Program-made: the position numbers and the translations under genes
In this document: positions 45,254 to 54,577 of the stretch, piece by piece
Position numbering within the stretch: the first letter of the stretch is position 1
Layout of the letters: each line of letters starts with the position of its first letter
Source: an uncultured Granulosicoccaceae bacterium
GTDB taxonomy: Bacteria > Pseudomonadota > Gammaproteobacteria > Granulosicoccales > Granulosicoccaceae
Direction: 5' to 3'
DNA length: 61,430 nt
Assembly: GCA_938003855.1 (NCBI GenBank)
Contig: CALKXD010000165.1
Span: 1 to 61,430, forward strand
Notes under the pieces: generated by a model
What the model saw: the letters and a program-made list of their open reading frames with translations, nothing else
Databases searched by the model: none
What the model was told of the DNA's origin: nothing

Positions 45254-46047
45254 GAAAATGCCTTGCTTTGACGAAGAGTGAAAAATACCTGGGCGATAAT
45301 CACCAGTGTCATCGAGACCAGAAATACAAACGTACCGATCGCATTGACCTGCGGATCTATATTGCCCTGCACAATTTCGAGAATCAGTACCGGAACGGTT
45401 TTGTTGAGTCCGGACACAAACCACGCGATGGCGAACTCATCAAACGATACCGCTGCCGTCAGAAACAGCGCCGAAATAATAGACGGTTTGCAAAACGGAA
45501 TAATAACTTCCCGCATCGCCCGCCACTCACTGGCACCAAGATTCCACGCAGCGGACTCAAGGTCTTTATCCATCTGGTTAAGCCGCAGGCGCACAATGGC
45601 CATCGCAAAGGGGGCAGTCAGTACACTGTGCGCGATGATGACCGACCATAGTTGACCGGAGGCACCGATTTTAGAAAACCACGCCAGCATCGCCAGCGCC
45701 ATGATAATCAGCGGTATGGTGGGTGGCAACAACACCAGTGCCATATAGGCGCTTTTGAAGCGAAAGTTGTATCGATAGTCGGTATAGGCCGTGCAAAAAC
45801 CCAGCACGGTAGCGATCACCGCCGTACAGACAGAAACAATCACACTGTTGCGCACCGCGGTCCAGACATCGGGGTCGGCCCAGATGGTCTGGTACCAGTG
45901 CAGGGTAAATGACTCGAGTGGAATAGTAGGAAAACGTGCCGAGTTAAACGAAAACACCACACTGAATAAAATCGGCGCAAACACAAATACAAACAGCAGC
46001 AGTGTATAGCCACGCAACGCCCACGATAACAGAAAACCGCCGTTCAC
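45250..46047 (-). CDS. PotC-like ABC permease subunit
   Basis: 265 residues from a GTG at 46047, which overlaps the stop of the upstream permease gene (GTGA). Six hydrophobic segments, starting with YTLLLFVFVFAPILFSVVFSF, and the EAA loop NLGASEWRAMREVIIPFCKP that docks on the ATPase. The frame is open much further upstream, but this lies within the PotB-like gene. Forms the membrane channel together with the PotB-like subunit. Confidence 0.87.
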   Translation of the reverse strand: MNGGFLLSWALRGYTLLLFVFVFAPILFSVVFSFNSARFPTIPLESFTLHWYQTIWADPDVWTAVRNSVIVSVCTAVIATVLGFCTAYTDYRYNFRFKSAYMALVLLPPTIPLIIMALAMLAWFSKIGASGQLWSVIIAHSVLTAPFAMAIVRLRLNQMDKDLESAAWNLGASEWRAMREVIIPFCKPSIISALFLTAAVSFDEFAIAWFVSGLNKTVPVLILEIVQGNIDPQVNAIGTFVFLVSMTLVIIAQVFFTLRQSKAFS

Positions 46048-46919
46048 CGACTGGCCCGCTTGCGGTAGGCCAGCGCCAGCGCCGCAAAGGCAATGCTGAT
46101 GAGAGTCACCATCATCACAACAGCGACCACTGCCGCACGCGGCCATTGCTGCCCGGACTTGGTGGTATCGATAATCAATATAGGCAGCGTCGGTGGTTTG
46201 GACCCACCGAGATAATACGGGCTTACAAAATCCCCGAACGACAATATAAAACAGAACAAGGCGGCAACCACCAAACCGGTTTTCGCCAGCGGCATAATAA
46301 CCCGATACACCGCCCGCCACGGTGTACAACCCAGATTATGGGCCGCCTGAACCAGATTGCGATCTATATTCGCCAGCGCAAACGTCTGCAGCACGACAAC
46401 CAGAGGCAAGGTCAGCGTCATGTAGCCGACAATAGTACCGAATTTTGTATTCAGCATGGTGTAGGGCCCAAGCCCGATATGCGCCAGCAGGGCATTGACC
46501 ACCCCGCTTTCAGCCAGAATCACATACCACGAGAATACCCGTACCAGATAGCTGGTGAAAAACGGAATAATCAACAGGAAGAGAGCCCAGCGTCGTACCG
46601 TTGGAGACACTTTAAAGGCCAGCGCAAACGCCGCCGGAAAGGCGAGCACTGACGTGACTATGGTAGATACTGTCGCCAGCGCCAGGGTCAGGAAATAGCT
46701 GTCCCAGAAATACCCGCGCGTGAGCATCTTCTGCCAGTTTTTAAATTCGAACGCCTCTTCCATCCGGTAGTTTTTCACCAGAAAAAAGGACATCGCCACC
46801 ATAAAGATCAGCGGCCCCAGAAAAAAAAGCGCCTGCCAGATAATGATGGGGAAACGCCAGGTTGCGGCATAGCCGTTGAACCCTTTGCGTGCAGGCGCTT
46901 TGGTGCTACTCAATGCCAA
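46044..46919 (-). CDS. PotB-like ABC permease subunit
   Basis: 291 residues with six membrane segments (WQALFFLGPLIFMVAMSFFLV first, WPRAAVVAVVMMVTLISIAFAALALAY last) and the EAA loop NLGCTPWRAVYRVIMPLAKTG. Partner of the PotC-like subunit. It is encoded 190 bp downstream of the binding-protein gene; the intercistronic space has two hairpins, which may explain a higher level of the binding protein. Confidence 0.87.
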   Translation of the reverse strand: MALSSTKAPARKGFNGYAATWRFPIIIWQALFFLGPLIFMVAMSFFLVKNYRMEEAFEFKNWQKMLTRGYFWDSYFLTLALATVSTIVTSVLAFPAAFALAFKVSPTVRRWALFLLIIPFFTSYLVRVFSWYVILAESGVVNALLAHIGLGPYTMLNTKFGTIVGYMTLTLPLVVVLQTFALANIDRNLVQAAHNLGCTPWRAVYRVIMPLAKTGLVVAALFCFILSFGDFVSPYYLGGSKPPTLPILIIDTTKSGQQWPRAAVVAVVMMVTLISIAFAALALAYRKRASR

Positions 46920-47017
46920 TGCCTTTACAAAGAGAATTACCGCGTACTGGCAGGTACGCTGGGCTGTAGTGCATGGTTCTTACCCGGTCTAACAAGATGT
47001 ACTTTCCCAAGGTGCAC

Positions 47018-47100
47018 AGGGACGGTTGACTGTCCCTCTGCGGTGTTGCTCAGCCGGCAAAGGGAATGCCAGACGCCATGCCCCGGACATCCGTGTCCGG
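47018..47100 (-). other. Two intercistronic hairpins between binding-protein and permease genes
   Basis: AGGGAC and GTCCCT (47018-47023, 47032-47037) form a 6-bp stem with an 8-base loop. CCGGACA and TGTCCGG (47083-47089, 47094-47100) form a 7-bp stem with a 4-base loop. No T-tract follows. Such structures after a substrate-binding-protein gene typically stabilise its mRNA or attenuate read-through. Confidence 0.5.
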
Positions 47101-47111
47101 AGGCTGATTAC

Positions 47112-48245
47112 TCAGGCGTTTTTATATTCCGACCAGTAGTCATTCCAGTCTTCAAGCGATTGTTGCTGTGGAATATCACGGTAGTGAATTCGCCCCTCAT
47201 TGATTAACGCAATGGGATCATTCGGCATACCGTCCATCTGGTGCGAGCGCTCCGCTTCTTTGCCATCGACTTCGATCAACCGGGCGCGCCCCGCCTTGGT
47301 GATGCAAAAGCCCGGATACGCAGCCATCTGTGCAGACTTCACCTGTCCGTCCGGTGACATCATGTATTGAATGAATTTTTTCACCTCGGCGGCTTTTTCG
47401 GAGCCCTTACCAATGCTGTAGCTCTCGGTAAACTGGATACCCCCTTCTTTCGGAATCACTGACGCGACCGGTGCGCCGTCTTTCTCAAGTACGCCGGTAA
47501 TCCAGTCACCAATGCCACACATGGCCAGCATCTCGCCGTTCTTCAGTGAGTTGAATGTTCCGCCATAGTCAAAGAAACCACCGACTTGCGGACGCAGGCT
47601 GGTGGTGGTTTTCTGCAGCGCTGCCCATTTGCTGTCGTCGAGATCCCATAGCGAAGTACCGTTGCCTTCGTAGAGGCTCATCATGCCGAGGTTGGGTAAG
47701 TGCCAGTCAAAGTGCCCTACCTTGCCTTCCAGCTCGGGCTTCCAGAAGCACTTGTAGCTCATTGCTTCCTCAGCGGTCACGGCATTTTTGTTGTACGACA
47801 CGCCAAGGTGACCGCCGCGCAGCATCATCGAAAACAGTTTACCGTCCTTCCAGTGGCCGGGAAATTTGGTGAAGTCATCGTGCAGCATATCGTCAAAGGG
47901 ATAATCGGCAGCGTTCATTTCTTCGATGTAGCCTGCAGCATTGAGCTGCTGAACGAACTCGGCATCAGAGAGAATCAAGTCATAAGTGCCCGGAGGGGAC
48001 TGTGCGATCAAGGCCAGCATGTTGTCACCACCGGCGTAGTACTTGGGCTTGAACTTGACGTTATTGGCGGCTTCGTACTCGGCGACGACATCGGGCTCAC
48101 CATGGCCATACCAGGCCAGCATATTGATTTCTGTCACATTTGCCCACGCCCGACTGATGAACGGTGCGCCGAGAATGGTGGCACCGCCGGCCTTCAGAAT
48201 CTTACGGCGACCCGGTGATTCCACATTCGTGTCTTTTTTTTGCAT
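47112..48245 (-). CDS. PotD-like periplasmic substrate-binding protein
   Basis: 377 residues. The N-terminus has a twin-arginine-like signal (GRRKILKAGGATILGAPFISRAWA). The mature domain begins INMLAWYGHGEPDVVAEYEAANNVKFKPKYYAGGDNMLALIAQSPPGTYDLILSDAEFVQQL, matching type II ABC binding proteins of the PotD/spermidine group. The substrate pocket residues cannot be judged by eye. It precedes the permease and ATPase genes in the same direction. Confidence 0.86.
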   Translation of the reverse strand: MQKKDTNVESPGRRKILKAGGATILGAPFISRAWANVTEINMLAWYGHGEPDVVAEYEAANNVKFKPKYYAGGDNMLALIAQSPPGTYDLILSDAEFVQQLNAAGYIEEMNAADYPFDDMLHDDFTKFPGHWKDGKLFSMMLRGGHLGVSYNKNAVTAEEAMSYKCFWKPELEGKVGHFDWHLPNLGMMSLYEGNGTSLWDLDDSKWAALQKTTTSLRPQVGGFFDYGGTFNSLKNGEMLAMCGIGDWITGVLEKDGAPVASVIPKEGGIQFTESYSIGKGSEKAAEVKKFIQYMMSPDGQVKSAQMAAYPGFCITKAGRARLIEVDGKEAERSHQMDGMPNDPIALINEGRIHYRDIPQQQSLEDWNDYWSEYKNA

Positions 48246-48608
48246 AATTTCAGGACTCTTTGGTTAGTTTGACCACACTGTACACCGCGATCCGGCCGTG
48301 CAGATGCACGAGCCTCTGCAGGAGGGCGTAACCACCCCTGAGTTGCCGCGTACCGCAAAATGCTGATTTCCGGAAACTATATCATTTTTCCGCAACCGAT
48401 CGACGTCAGCAAGTGGTCGCACAAATATGCACCGGCCCGCTGCGTTTCCGGCCTCGCTCTCCACAGTCACAATGACCACCCGCCCCGGCCGCCGGCAGCA
48501 CAGACTTGCTGTCACAAACAACCACTATGGCATTATCTGCAGCGCTCAGCATTTAACAATATCCAAAATCGCTAATCCGCCTTAAACTGGAAAAAACAGG
48601 ATGAATCA
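48246..48608. other. Divergent intergenic region between the ABC importer and the BtpA-like gene
   Basis: 363 bp carrying the promoters of both transcripts. On the leftward strand there is a GTGCATCTGCAC-like hairpin and a GC-rich stretch before the binding-protein gene. It does not match any riboswitch class that I know, so I record it only as possible leader RNA. AGG precedes the GTG at 48609. Confidence 0.35.
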
Positions 48609-49355
48609 GTGAACAGAGAACAATTCAAACAGCGCTTCGATTGCCGCGGGCTGGTGGTATTGCCGGTGATACACGTACTCGACAATGCACAGGCCGAACG
48701 CAATATTCAACTGGCGCAGGATGCCGGTTGCCCCGGCGTGTTTCTGATCAACCACGACTTCCCCTACGAGCAGTTTCTGCCCATCATCCGCCACGCTCGC
48801 GACTGCTTTCCGGACTACTGGATCGGCGTTAATTTTCTTGCAGTCACCGGCAAAATCGCCTTCCCGATACTGGCTGAGCTGGGCGTTGAAAACACCAGAG
48901 TCGACGGCTACTGGGCAGATGACGCGCGCATCGACGAAACCAGAGATACCAGCGACCAACCCGAGGCAACCGACATCGCCGAAACCCTCAGCAACTGCGG
49001 CTGGAACGGCATCTACTTCGGCGGCACCGCATTTAAAAAGCAACGCGAGGTCGATCCCGCCCACTACGCACAGAGCGCCGGCATCGCTACGCAGTATATG
49101 GATGTCGTTACGACCTCAGGCATTGCCACCGGGCACTCCGCCGATCTGGAAAAAATCGAAACCTTCCGCAAAGCCTGTGGCGACAGTCCCGTGGCACTGG
49201 CATCCGGCATCACACCGGAGAACGTCTCAGAGTATCTGCCGTGGGTCGACTCGGTGCTGGTAGCCACCGGTATCAATATAAAAGACGATTTCTATAACAT
49301 CGACCCGGCCAGGCTGGCCACGTTAATGGGTTTAATCAGGAGTCCAAACACATGA
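48609..49355 (+). CDS. BtpA/SgcQ-like TIM-barrel protein
   Basis: 248 residues from a GTG. The pattern LVVLPVIHVLDNAQAERNIQLAQDAGCPGVFLINHDF, WIGVNFLAVTG, GWNGIYFGGTAF and PVALASGITPENVSEYLPWVDSVLVATGIN follows the strand-helix repeats of a TIM barrel and is closest to the BtpA family. BtpA was named for photosystem I stability, but most members occur in metabolic operons and their reaction is uncertain. It overlaps the phosphoribosyltransferase gene by 4 bp, suggesting one nucleobase- or ribose-linked step. Identification as BtpA-like is moderate. Confidence 0.65.
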   Translation: MNREQFKQRFDCRGLVVLPVIHVLDNAQAERNIQLAQDAGCPGVFLINHDFPYEQFLPIIRHARDCFPDYWIGVNFLAVTGKIAFPILAELGVENTRVDGYWADDARIDETRDTSDQPEATDIAETLSNCGWNGIYFGGTAFKKQREVDPAHYAQSAGIATQYMDVVTTSGIATGHSADLEKIETFRKACGDSPVALASGITPENVSEYLPWVDSVLVATGINIKDDFYNIDPARLATLMGLIRSPNT

Positions 49356-50002
49356 CACGCGACCAGAAAAACAACGGCGCTGAAAGAGCAGACAAAGGGC
49401 CACGCGACGATCGCTGGTACTTTAAGCTGATGGCGCCAAACACCAAGGGCGAAAAATTCGCCTGGCTGGACCCCACCTCTATATACATCAATGGTGCAGC
49501 ATTCAGCGACCTGCTCGACGATCTATGCGCTGACCTCGACCCGGACTCCATCGATGTTGTGGCCGGGCTGGATGCGATGGGCTTTGTGCTCGCCGCCGGT
49601 ATCGCCACACGGCTTAATCGCGGGTTCCTGCCAATTAGAAAAGCCGGCAAGCTGTGTGTCGAAACCGATGCCGCCTCATTCACCAACTACTCCGGTCGTG
49701 AGCAGAGCATGGAGATGCGCCTGCCTGCATTCGCCGCTGGCACCCGGGTGCTGTTGGTTGATCAATGGGTTGAGACCGGTGGAACCATGCATGGTGCCGT
49801 GCAATTGGTCGAGCAGCAACAAGGTCAGGTAGCCGGCATGGTGGCCATTGTGATGGAAGAAAACGAACGCACCGACAGCTATCGTGCACAGTACCCTTGC
49901 GTCACGGCAATTACGCCCGGCACTGAGTGGCAAAAACAAGCCAATTCACAATACCTGGAAAGCTTCAAAACCTACAATCCCGCCATGGCTTTTCCTGTTT
50001 AA
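49352..50002 (+). CDS. Type I phosphoribosyltransferase-like protein
   Basis: 216 residues. The PRPP-binding loop reads VLLVDQWVETGGTM (about 134-147), and an upstream VVAGLDAMGFVLAAGIATRLNRGFLPIRKAGK matches the adenine phosphoribosyltransferase pattern. Such enzymes combine a base with PRPP, releasing pyrophosphate. A base-specific assignment is not possible. Coupled to the BtpA-like gene by ATGA overlap. The organism may use it to salvage a base or nucleoside supplied by the adjacent importer. Confidence 0.75.
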   Translation: MTRDQKNNGAERADKGPRDDRWYFKLMAPNTKGEKFAWLDPTSIYINGAAFSDLLDDLCADLDPDSIDVVAGLDAMGFVLAAGIATRLNRGFLPIRKAGKLCVETDAASFTNYSGREQSMEMRLPAFAAGTRVLLVDQWVETGGTMHGAVQLVEQQQGQVAGMVAIVMEENERTDSYRAQYPCVTAITPGTEWQKQANSQYLESFKTYNPAMAFPV

Positions 50003-50681
50003 CCTCTGAAGCCGCACCAGAACGATAACTGCCCGCCGGCCTGCTGCTGCCGGCAGGGAATGTAGAGCCCGACTGCGCACAGATACCGTCATCGGGCGCG
50101 TTACCGGATTTACGCATTCACTGGTACCGGGCGGGAACGTGGCTCCCGTCCAGAGCAATGGATCCCGACCGGATCTGCCGCCGGTGTGTGTTGACAACTG
50201 CCGGCAAAACAACAGCATCCGCTGACAAAACTCGACCCGACCTCCGCGGAGCGCAAAATTCACCCTCCCGAAATCTGCGAAGCAGTCGATGACCCGCCAG
50301 GGACAGTAAATTAATGACCCGTGCGGATGGTGCTGACAAAAACAGCTGACAGCAACAGTGCCACGCCACCATCACCAGACCAGGCTTCCTGCAGCGCTGA
50401 CAGGAGAGACACGGCAGCACGGTCAACGGTGTTGGTAAGCCCAGTGACTATTGATCTGTGCCGGTCTTTCGGGTGGCTGCCTCACCGGCAAAACCCACCG
50501 GTCATTCATCATTGAACTAATTTTCAACACCCGCAATCAAAGAACTTGTGCATTCGTTGTAGGGATATATGTTACCGATCAATACAAACACACCCACCTC
50601 CCGGACACACCACCGCGTGACGACAACCCCACCTTGCAGTATGCCAGAGACTGGCCCGCAAACCCTCGGGGTAACCGATTG
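50003..50681 (+). other. Long intergenic region upstream of the sigma-factor gene
   Basis: About 680 bp without a gene-like frame; the frame open from 50451 into the sigma gene reads as non-coding until its ATG. A hairpin-like stretch at 50033-50060 (CCCGCCGGC with GCCGGCAGGG) could end the upstream operon. A palindrome CTCCGCGGAG lies at 50242-50251. The sigma gene promoter must lie in the last part, but no box is clear. Confidence 0.4.
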
Positions 50682-51251
50682 ATGATCAAAGATCAGAACG
50701 TCGTCGACATCGAATACCTCAACGCCGGTTATCGCTACGCCTTCTCGTTATCAGAAAACCAGCAGGATTCCGAGGATCTGGTGCATGATGCATGGATCAG
50801 ACTGGATAAACGCTACGGCAAGTGTCCGGACAAACCCCTGCTTTTCCGCACTATTCGCAACCTTTTCATCGACCAGTACCGCCGCAAGCGCAAAGTGCAG
50901 TTTAGCGATTTTGACGAAGTACGATACGATCCAGCCTTTGAGGGCCGCGAACCGGGAGGGGTCGAGAGCGCTTTTGAAACCGCCTACATGGAAGCCGAAG
51001 CGCTGCAACTGCAACTTGATCGATTGCGCTATGTAGAGCGGGAGGCGCTGTATTTGTCGGTTGTCGAAGGATATACCGCCGATGAAGTCGCGCAAATGAC
51101 ATCGAGCAGTCGGGGTACCGTACTCAGTTTGATGCACCGCGCCAAAGGCAAGCTGCGTCGATGGCTGACACCGGATGAAGCAACAGGCAGTGACGAGCCG
51201 GACAATAACAACACCGTGGTGAAACTGACACCCGGGAGAAATCGCTCATGA
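50682..51251 (+). CDS. ECF-type RNA polymerase sigma factor
   Basis: 189 residues. Region 2 holds YAFSLSENQQDSEDLVHDAWIRLDKRYGKCPDKPLLFRTIRNLFIDQYRRKRK (about 18-70), and region 4 is REALYLSVVEGYTADEVAQMTSSSRGTVLSLMHRAKGKLRRWL. It would direct RNA polymerase to stress or surface-related promoters. The GGGG before the ATG at 50682 is the best ribosome-binding site. It overlaps the next gene by 4 bp, whose product looks like an anti-sigma protein, so the pair is likely a signal-controlled switch. Confidence 0.85.
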   Translation: MIKDQNVVDIEYLNAGYRYAFSLSENQQDSEDLVHDAWIRLDKRYGKCPDKPLLFRTIRNLFIDQYRRKRKVQFSDFDEVRYDPAFEGREPGGVESAFETAYMEAEALQLQLDRLRYVEREALYLSVVEGYTADEVAQMTSSSRGTVLSLMHRAKGKLRRWLTPDEATGSDEPDNNNTVVKLTPGRNRS

Positions 51252-51829
51252 GTGACCTCGACAAACGTCTGACCGACTACTACCAGTCTAAAACACTCAA
51301 CAGTTCACGCATGCAGGCCATCCTTGCGCAGTCACAGCGCGCCCGACGGCGTCGCTACTACCCGGCACTGGCAGCCGCGGCGGTATTGCTTGTGGCAGTG
51401 ATAGGGTCCTGGCTGGGATCATGGCATCAGTACTCACTGAAAAACCAGCAGACCACTCTGACACTACGCGAGGCGGCCATGAACCACGCCACCCGTCTGC
51501 AGGTGGATGTTGAAGCAGGGTCACTGAGCGTCCTGCAGAAAAACCTGAATAAATTACCGTTTAATCTGGTGATGCCGGAAGGGAGCCTGTACGAACGGCT
51601 ATCGCTGATCGGTGGGCGCTATTGCACGATCAGTGGCAACCTGGCGGCTCATCTGAAATTTACTGACCCGGGAACCACCGAGCAATACAGCTTATTTATG
51701 ACACCGGTGGCGACAAACCTGAAATCTGTCGACGACAGTGCCATGCAGATTGTAGGCGTGGACGTCAGTCTGTGGCAGGAGAACGATGTTGTCTATGCAC
51801 TGGCAAAATCAAGCGTGCACTCACAATAA
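51248..51829 (+). CDS. Putative membrane anti-sigma protein
   Basis: 193 residues with a short cytoplasmic N-terminus (DKRLTDYYQSKTLNSSRMQAILAQSQRARRRRY), one membrane helix (PALAAAAVLLVAVIGSWLG, about 40-58) and a periplasmic domain of about 130 residues. Overlaps the sigma gene by 4 bp. This arrangement is typical of ECF anti-sigma factors, in which the N-terminus holds the sigma factor. No zinc-binding HxxxCxxC motif is seen in the N-terminus, so the call rests on position and topology. Confidence 0.62.
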   Translation: MSDLDKRLTDYYQSKTLNSSRMQAILAQSQRARRRRYYPALAAAAVLLVAVIGSWLGSWHQYSLKNQQTTLTLREAAMNHATRLQVDVEAGSLSVLQKNLNKLPFNLVMPEGSLYERLSLIGGRYCTISGNLAAHLKFTDPGTTEQYSLFMTPVATNLKSVDDSAMQIVGVDVSLWQENDVVYALAKSSVHSQ

Positions 51830-52090
51830 CACCCGTTCACGTAAACCACATTAGCGCTGACAGCCGCCGGGCGCCTGTGACAGATATCCCGCCACGCCAG
51901 AATCCGTCGGGGCACCACGGCCAGCGGTGGTTCATGCGTCTGATCCGCAACCGGTGCTAAGCTATTTCTCCATGCAGACACAGCCACGGTAACTACTGTC
52001 AGTCCGGCCACCAGGCAAACCGCGCGCTATTTATCCATGCTGCTTCAACCAGCCGGGGGATCGCCGCCCAATAGCGCGATTATTCTACAA

Positions 52091-52867
52091 CTACCGATAC
52101 TCTGCCCACTCCGGTTCATTGGCAAAGACAAAGTCGTAGTATTCGCGCCCCTGCAATTGCGCTGCGGCAGCCCGGTCGACGATGACTTTGCAGTTAGGGT
52201 GCAATTGAATGGCAGATGCACTGACCATTGACGTGATCGGACCCTCCACCGCTTTTGCCACAATCTCTGCTTTAACGGCCCCCGTGGCCAGAAGGATAAG
52301 CTCCTTCGCCTCTAGAATAGTCCCCACCCCCATCGTCAAAGCACGCGATGGAACATCATCGACATTGCCACCGAACATTTCGGCATTCTGCAACCGGGTA
52401 GTCGGCGTTAGTGCCTTGGCCCGGGTGCGCGACATGATCGATGACAGCGGCTCGTTAAAGCCGATGTGTCCCGCCACACCAATGCCAAGCAACTGCACAT
52501 CAATGCCACCGCTGCTGGCGATCAACGCTTCATAGTCGCTTGCCGCACGTTGCAGATCGTCGGCACAGCCGTCGGGCAGGTGCGTATTGCGTGGTTCGAT
52601 ATCTATTTTTGAGAAAAAATGCTGCTGCATGTAATGACGGTACAAGCCGGTATGGGCTGGCGCTAAGCCGACGTATTCATCAAGGTTGAAGCTCTTGCAC
52701 TGCGAGAAGTTAATGCCGCGTGCCACCAACTGCGCGTAGACACGCTCCATGGTCCGACCGGTGGCAAGCCCAAGCACACAGCGGGGATTCGTCGTGACTC
52801 GGGACTCCAGCAGTCTGGCCACCAGGGCCACAGCGTGCGCGGCGTCCGGCCGTGTAATAACTTCCAT
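52091..52867 (-). CDS. nagB: Glucosamine-6-phosphate deaminase-like protein
   Basis: 258 residues with the family layout: LGLATGRTM (about 32-40), the NLDEYVGL motif with catalytic Asp63, then LLGIGVAGHIGFNEP (127-140) with His134 and Glu139, and TMGVGTILEAKELILLATG. It would isomerise and deaminate glucosamine-6-phosphate to fructose-6-phosphate and ammonia. At the position of Escherichia coli Asp141 it has Ala132 (VAGH rather than NDGH or NGH), so activity may be altered. AGGGAGG precedes the ATG. It follows the hutC and oxygenase genes in the same direction. No nagA is present. Confidence 0.85.
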   Translation of the reverse strand: MEVITRPDAAHAVALVARLLESRVTTNPRCVLGLATGRTMERVYAQLVARGINFSQCKSFNLDEYVGLAPAHTGLYRHYMQQHFFSKIDIEPRNTHLPDGCADDLQRAASDYEALIASSGGIDVQLLGIGVAGHIGFNEPLSSIMSRTRAKALTPTTRLQNAEMFGGNVDDVPSRALTMGVGTILEAKELILLATGAVKAEIVAKAVEGPITSMVSASAIQLHPNCKVIVDRAAAAQLQGREYYDFVFANEPEWAEYR

Positions 52868-52917
52868 ACTGCCCCCTCCCTGTTAACCGCATGCGAGTGA
52901 CCCTGACGCAACGCCGT

Positions 52918-53739
52918 TTAGCCCAGACGACCGTAGAAAGTCATGCGGGCGGATTCAGACAACGACACATCAGGCTGGTTGTTATAGGCCAGCACCACCA
53001 GCATGCGAGTGATATCTCCGACAGTGGGCGTTACCCGATGAATAGAATCGCGCCCGCGAAACAATACCAGCGTTCCTTCGTTCATCTCAATTCCCGACGC
53101 TGGTATTTCTCCATCGAGTATTTTACCGGTGTATTCAAAAGCCATATCACCGGCGGCGGCATTGCGGGCGTTCTTTATGTATTCAAACTCGCCACCCGCC
53201 GCCGGCTGTTGAATTAACAGGGTGATCGCAAAAGAAGAATTATCATAGTGCCAACCGAGCTCCTGCCCTTCTGCCGCATAGTGCAGGTTGATGGAAGAAA
53301 GCGGATCGGCATATTCATAGAGCGCTTCCTCAGCAAGCACCTGACACAGAAAATCCTTAAAGACATCACTGGCGTAGAGCCTGCGCAGGACAGAGTCTGC
53401 AGGAATCTGATCCGTCGTAATACAACCCTTAGACGACGTCACCATTCGGTTGCGCGGATGCTCAGCCGGATAGGCGGGATCAACCGGTGACAGGTACGAC
53501 GTATGGGTACCACTGGTGTAATAAGCCAGGTACTGGTTATCTTTGCCTTCACGACGTACATCGTCAACCGCCGCCGCAGTCAGGAAATTCTTCAACACCA
53601 GCACACCATGCCGATCCAGCACCGCCTTACTGCGCGCCCGGTACGCGCTATCAGATAATGGATGCTCGACGGTATTGATCACCCCATCCAGGGACGTTCC
53701 GGTAGTGCTCTCTACGGTCTTGGGTGCTTGATCTTGCAT
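52918..53739 (-). CDS. 2-oxoglutarate/Fe(II)-dependent dioxygenase-like protein
   Basis: 273 residues. The iron triad is visible as HYD (His164, Asp166) in GWHYDNSSFAI and His234 in RDSIHRVTP, with Arg244 about ten residues later for the 2-oxoglutarate carboxylate; EFEYIKNARN and GTLVLFRGRDS are typical for the double-stranded beta-helix. It would hydroxylate or halogenate a small molecule or amino acid. The gene lies between hutC and nagB-like in the same direction; an imidazole or amino-acid substrate is possible but not shown. Confidence 0.77.
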   Translation of the reverse strand: MQDQAPKTVESTTGTSLDGVINTVEHPLSDSAYRARSKAVLDRHGVLVLKNFLTAAAVDDVRREGKDNQYLAYYTSGTHTSYLSPVDPAYPAEHPRNRMVTSSKGCITTDQIPADSVLRRLYASDVFKDFLCQVLAEEALYEYADPLSSINLHYAAEGQELGWHYDNSSFAITLLIQQPAAGGEFEYIKNARNAAAGDMAFEYTGKILDGEIPASGIEMNEGTLVLFRGRDSIHRVTPTVGDITRMLVVLAYNNQPDVSLSESARMTFYGRLG

Positions 53740-53809
53740 GGCTTTATGATCCTGCTAGTGGGGTATAGTAGAAAGACGGGTTACCGGCGCCCGATCCCTC
53801 AGCACCTGG

Positions 53810-54514
53810 TCACAGCGCTATACGCATGCTGTAGCCCGGCACGTACTTTAACTGCACTGAGGTTATCACCGCTAACCGGGCGTTGTGAGTACGCCGCTCA
53901 ACGGTAAACAACGCGGCCCCGGCATCGCAATCGAGAGTGTCCGCATCAGCAGTACCCGCCACACAGGCAGACAAAGCAAAGTCACCGCCGCTGAACGGTA
54001 CATGTTCCACCAGCCACTCATTGGGACTTTGCAGTTTGAAATCAGCATCGGCCACCGCCGGTACCACCGACGTGTTGATCCATCGGTCTTCCAGCACATA
54101 GGGACGCTGGTCGGCACAGTGTAACGCACGCAGATGCAAGAGACGCGAGTCACGACCGACATCCATCGACGTCCGGATGTTAGCAGGCGGGCGCTCATTG
54201 CGACGGCTTAACAAGCGGTAGCTGTAGCTATAGCCTGATTGCTCGATCTGCAGGCGAATAACCGGAATGGTAAACGTCGCCTTGCGCTCAGGGTGCACCA
54301 CCACGCGGGTGCCACCACGTCGCTTGCGCTCCAGCAGTCCGTCTTCCGCTATTGCCTGAAGCGCACGATTAACAGTCGTGCGTGCGCAGCCGAACTCTGC
54401 TGCGAGTTCGATCTCGCCGGGCAGCAGCTCACCGGGCTTCCAGACCCGCTTGTGAAGCCTGCGCATGACTTCAGTCTGCACATCGAGCCAGGTGTTGATG
54501 GTGGGATCACTCAA
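53810..54514 (-). CDS. hutC: HutC-like GntR-family repressor of histidine utilisation
   Basis: 234 residues from a GTG. N-terminal winged HTH ([48 protein letters not shown]) and a C-terminal UTRA effector domain ([36 protein letters not shown]). HutC binds urocanate and releases the operators in front of hut genes. The operator-like sites in front of hutI and hutH fit the family. The divergent hutI start lies about 125 bp away, and the first operator (54578-54606) is between them. Confidence 0.88.
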   Translation of the reverse strand: MSDPTINTWLDVQTEVMRRLHKRVWKPGELLPGEIELAAEFGCARTTVNRALQAIAEDGLLERKRRGGTRVVVHPERKATFTIPVIRLQIEQSGYSYSYRLLSRRNERPPANIRTSMDVGRDSRLLHLRALHCADQRPYVLEDRWINTSVVPAVADADFKLQSPNEWLVEHVPFSGGDFALSACVAGTADADTLDCDAGAALFTVERRTHNARLAVITSVQLKYVPGYSMRIAL

Positions 54515-54577
54515 ATCTGAATTCCGTGGTTCCGGTCATTGCCACCGCAGAGCGAATACAACCCAGTGATCGCCTAC

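Noticed and set aside
46048-46329. Longer start for the PotC-like permease
   Set aside because: It would lie inside the PotB-like gene. The GTG at 46047 with the GTGA overlap gives the usual N-terminus.
48246-48608. TPP- or other riboswitch in the leader of the ABC binding-protein gene
   Set aside because: A GC-rich hairpin is there, but the conserved bases of the known classes that I recall do not appear in the right order.
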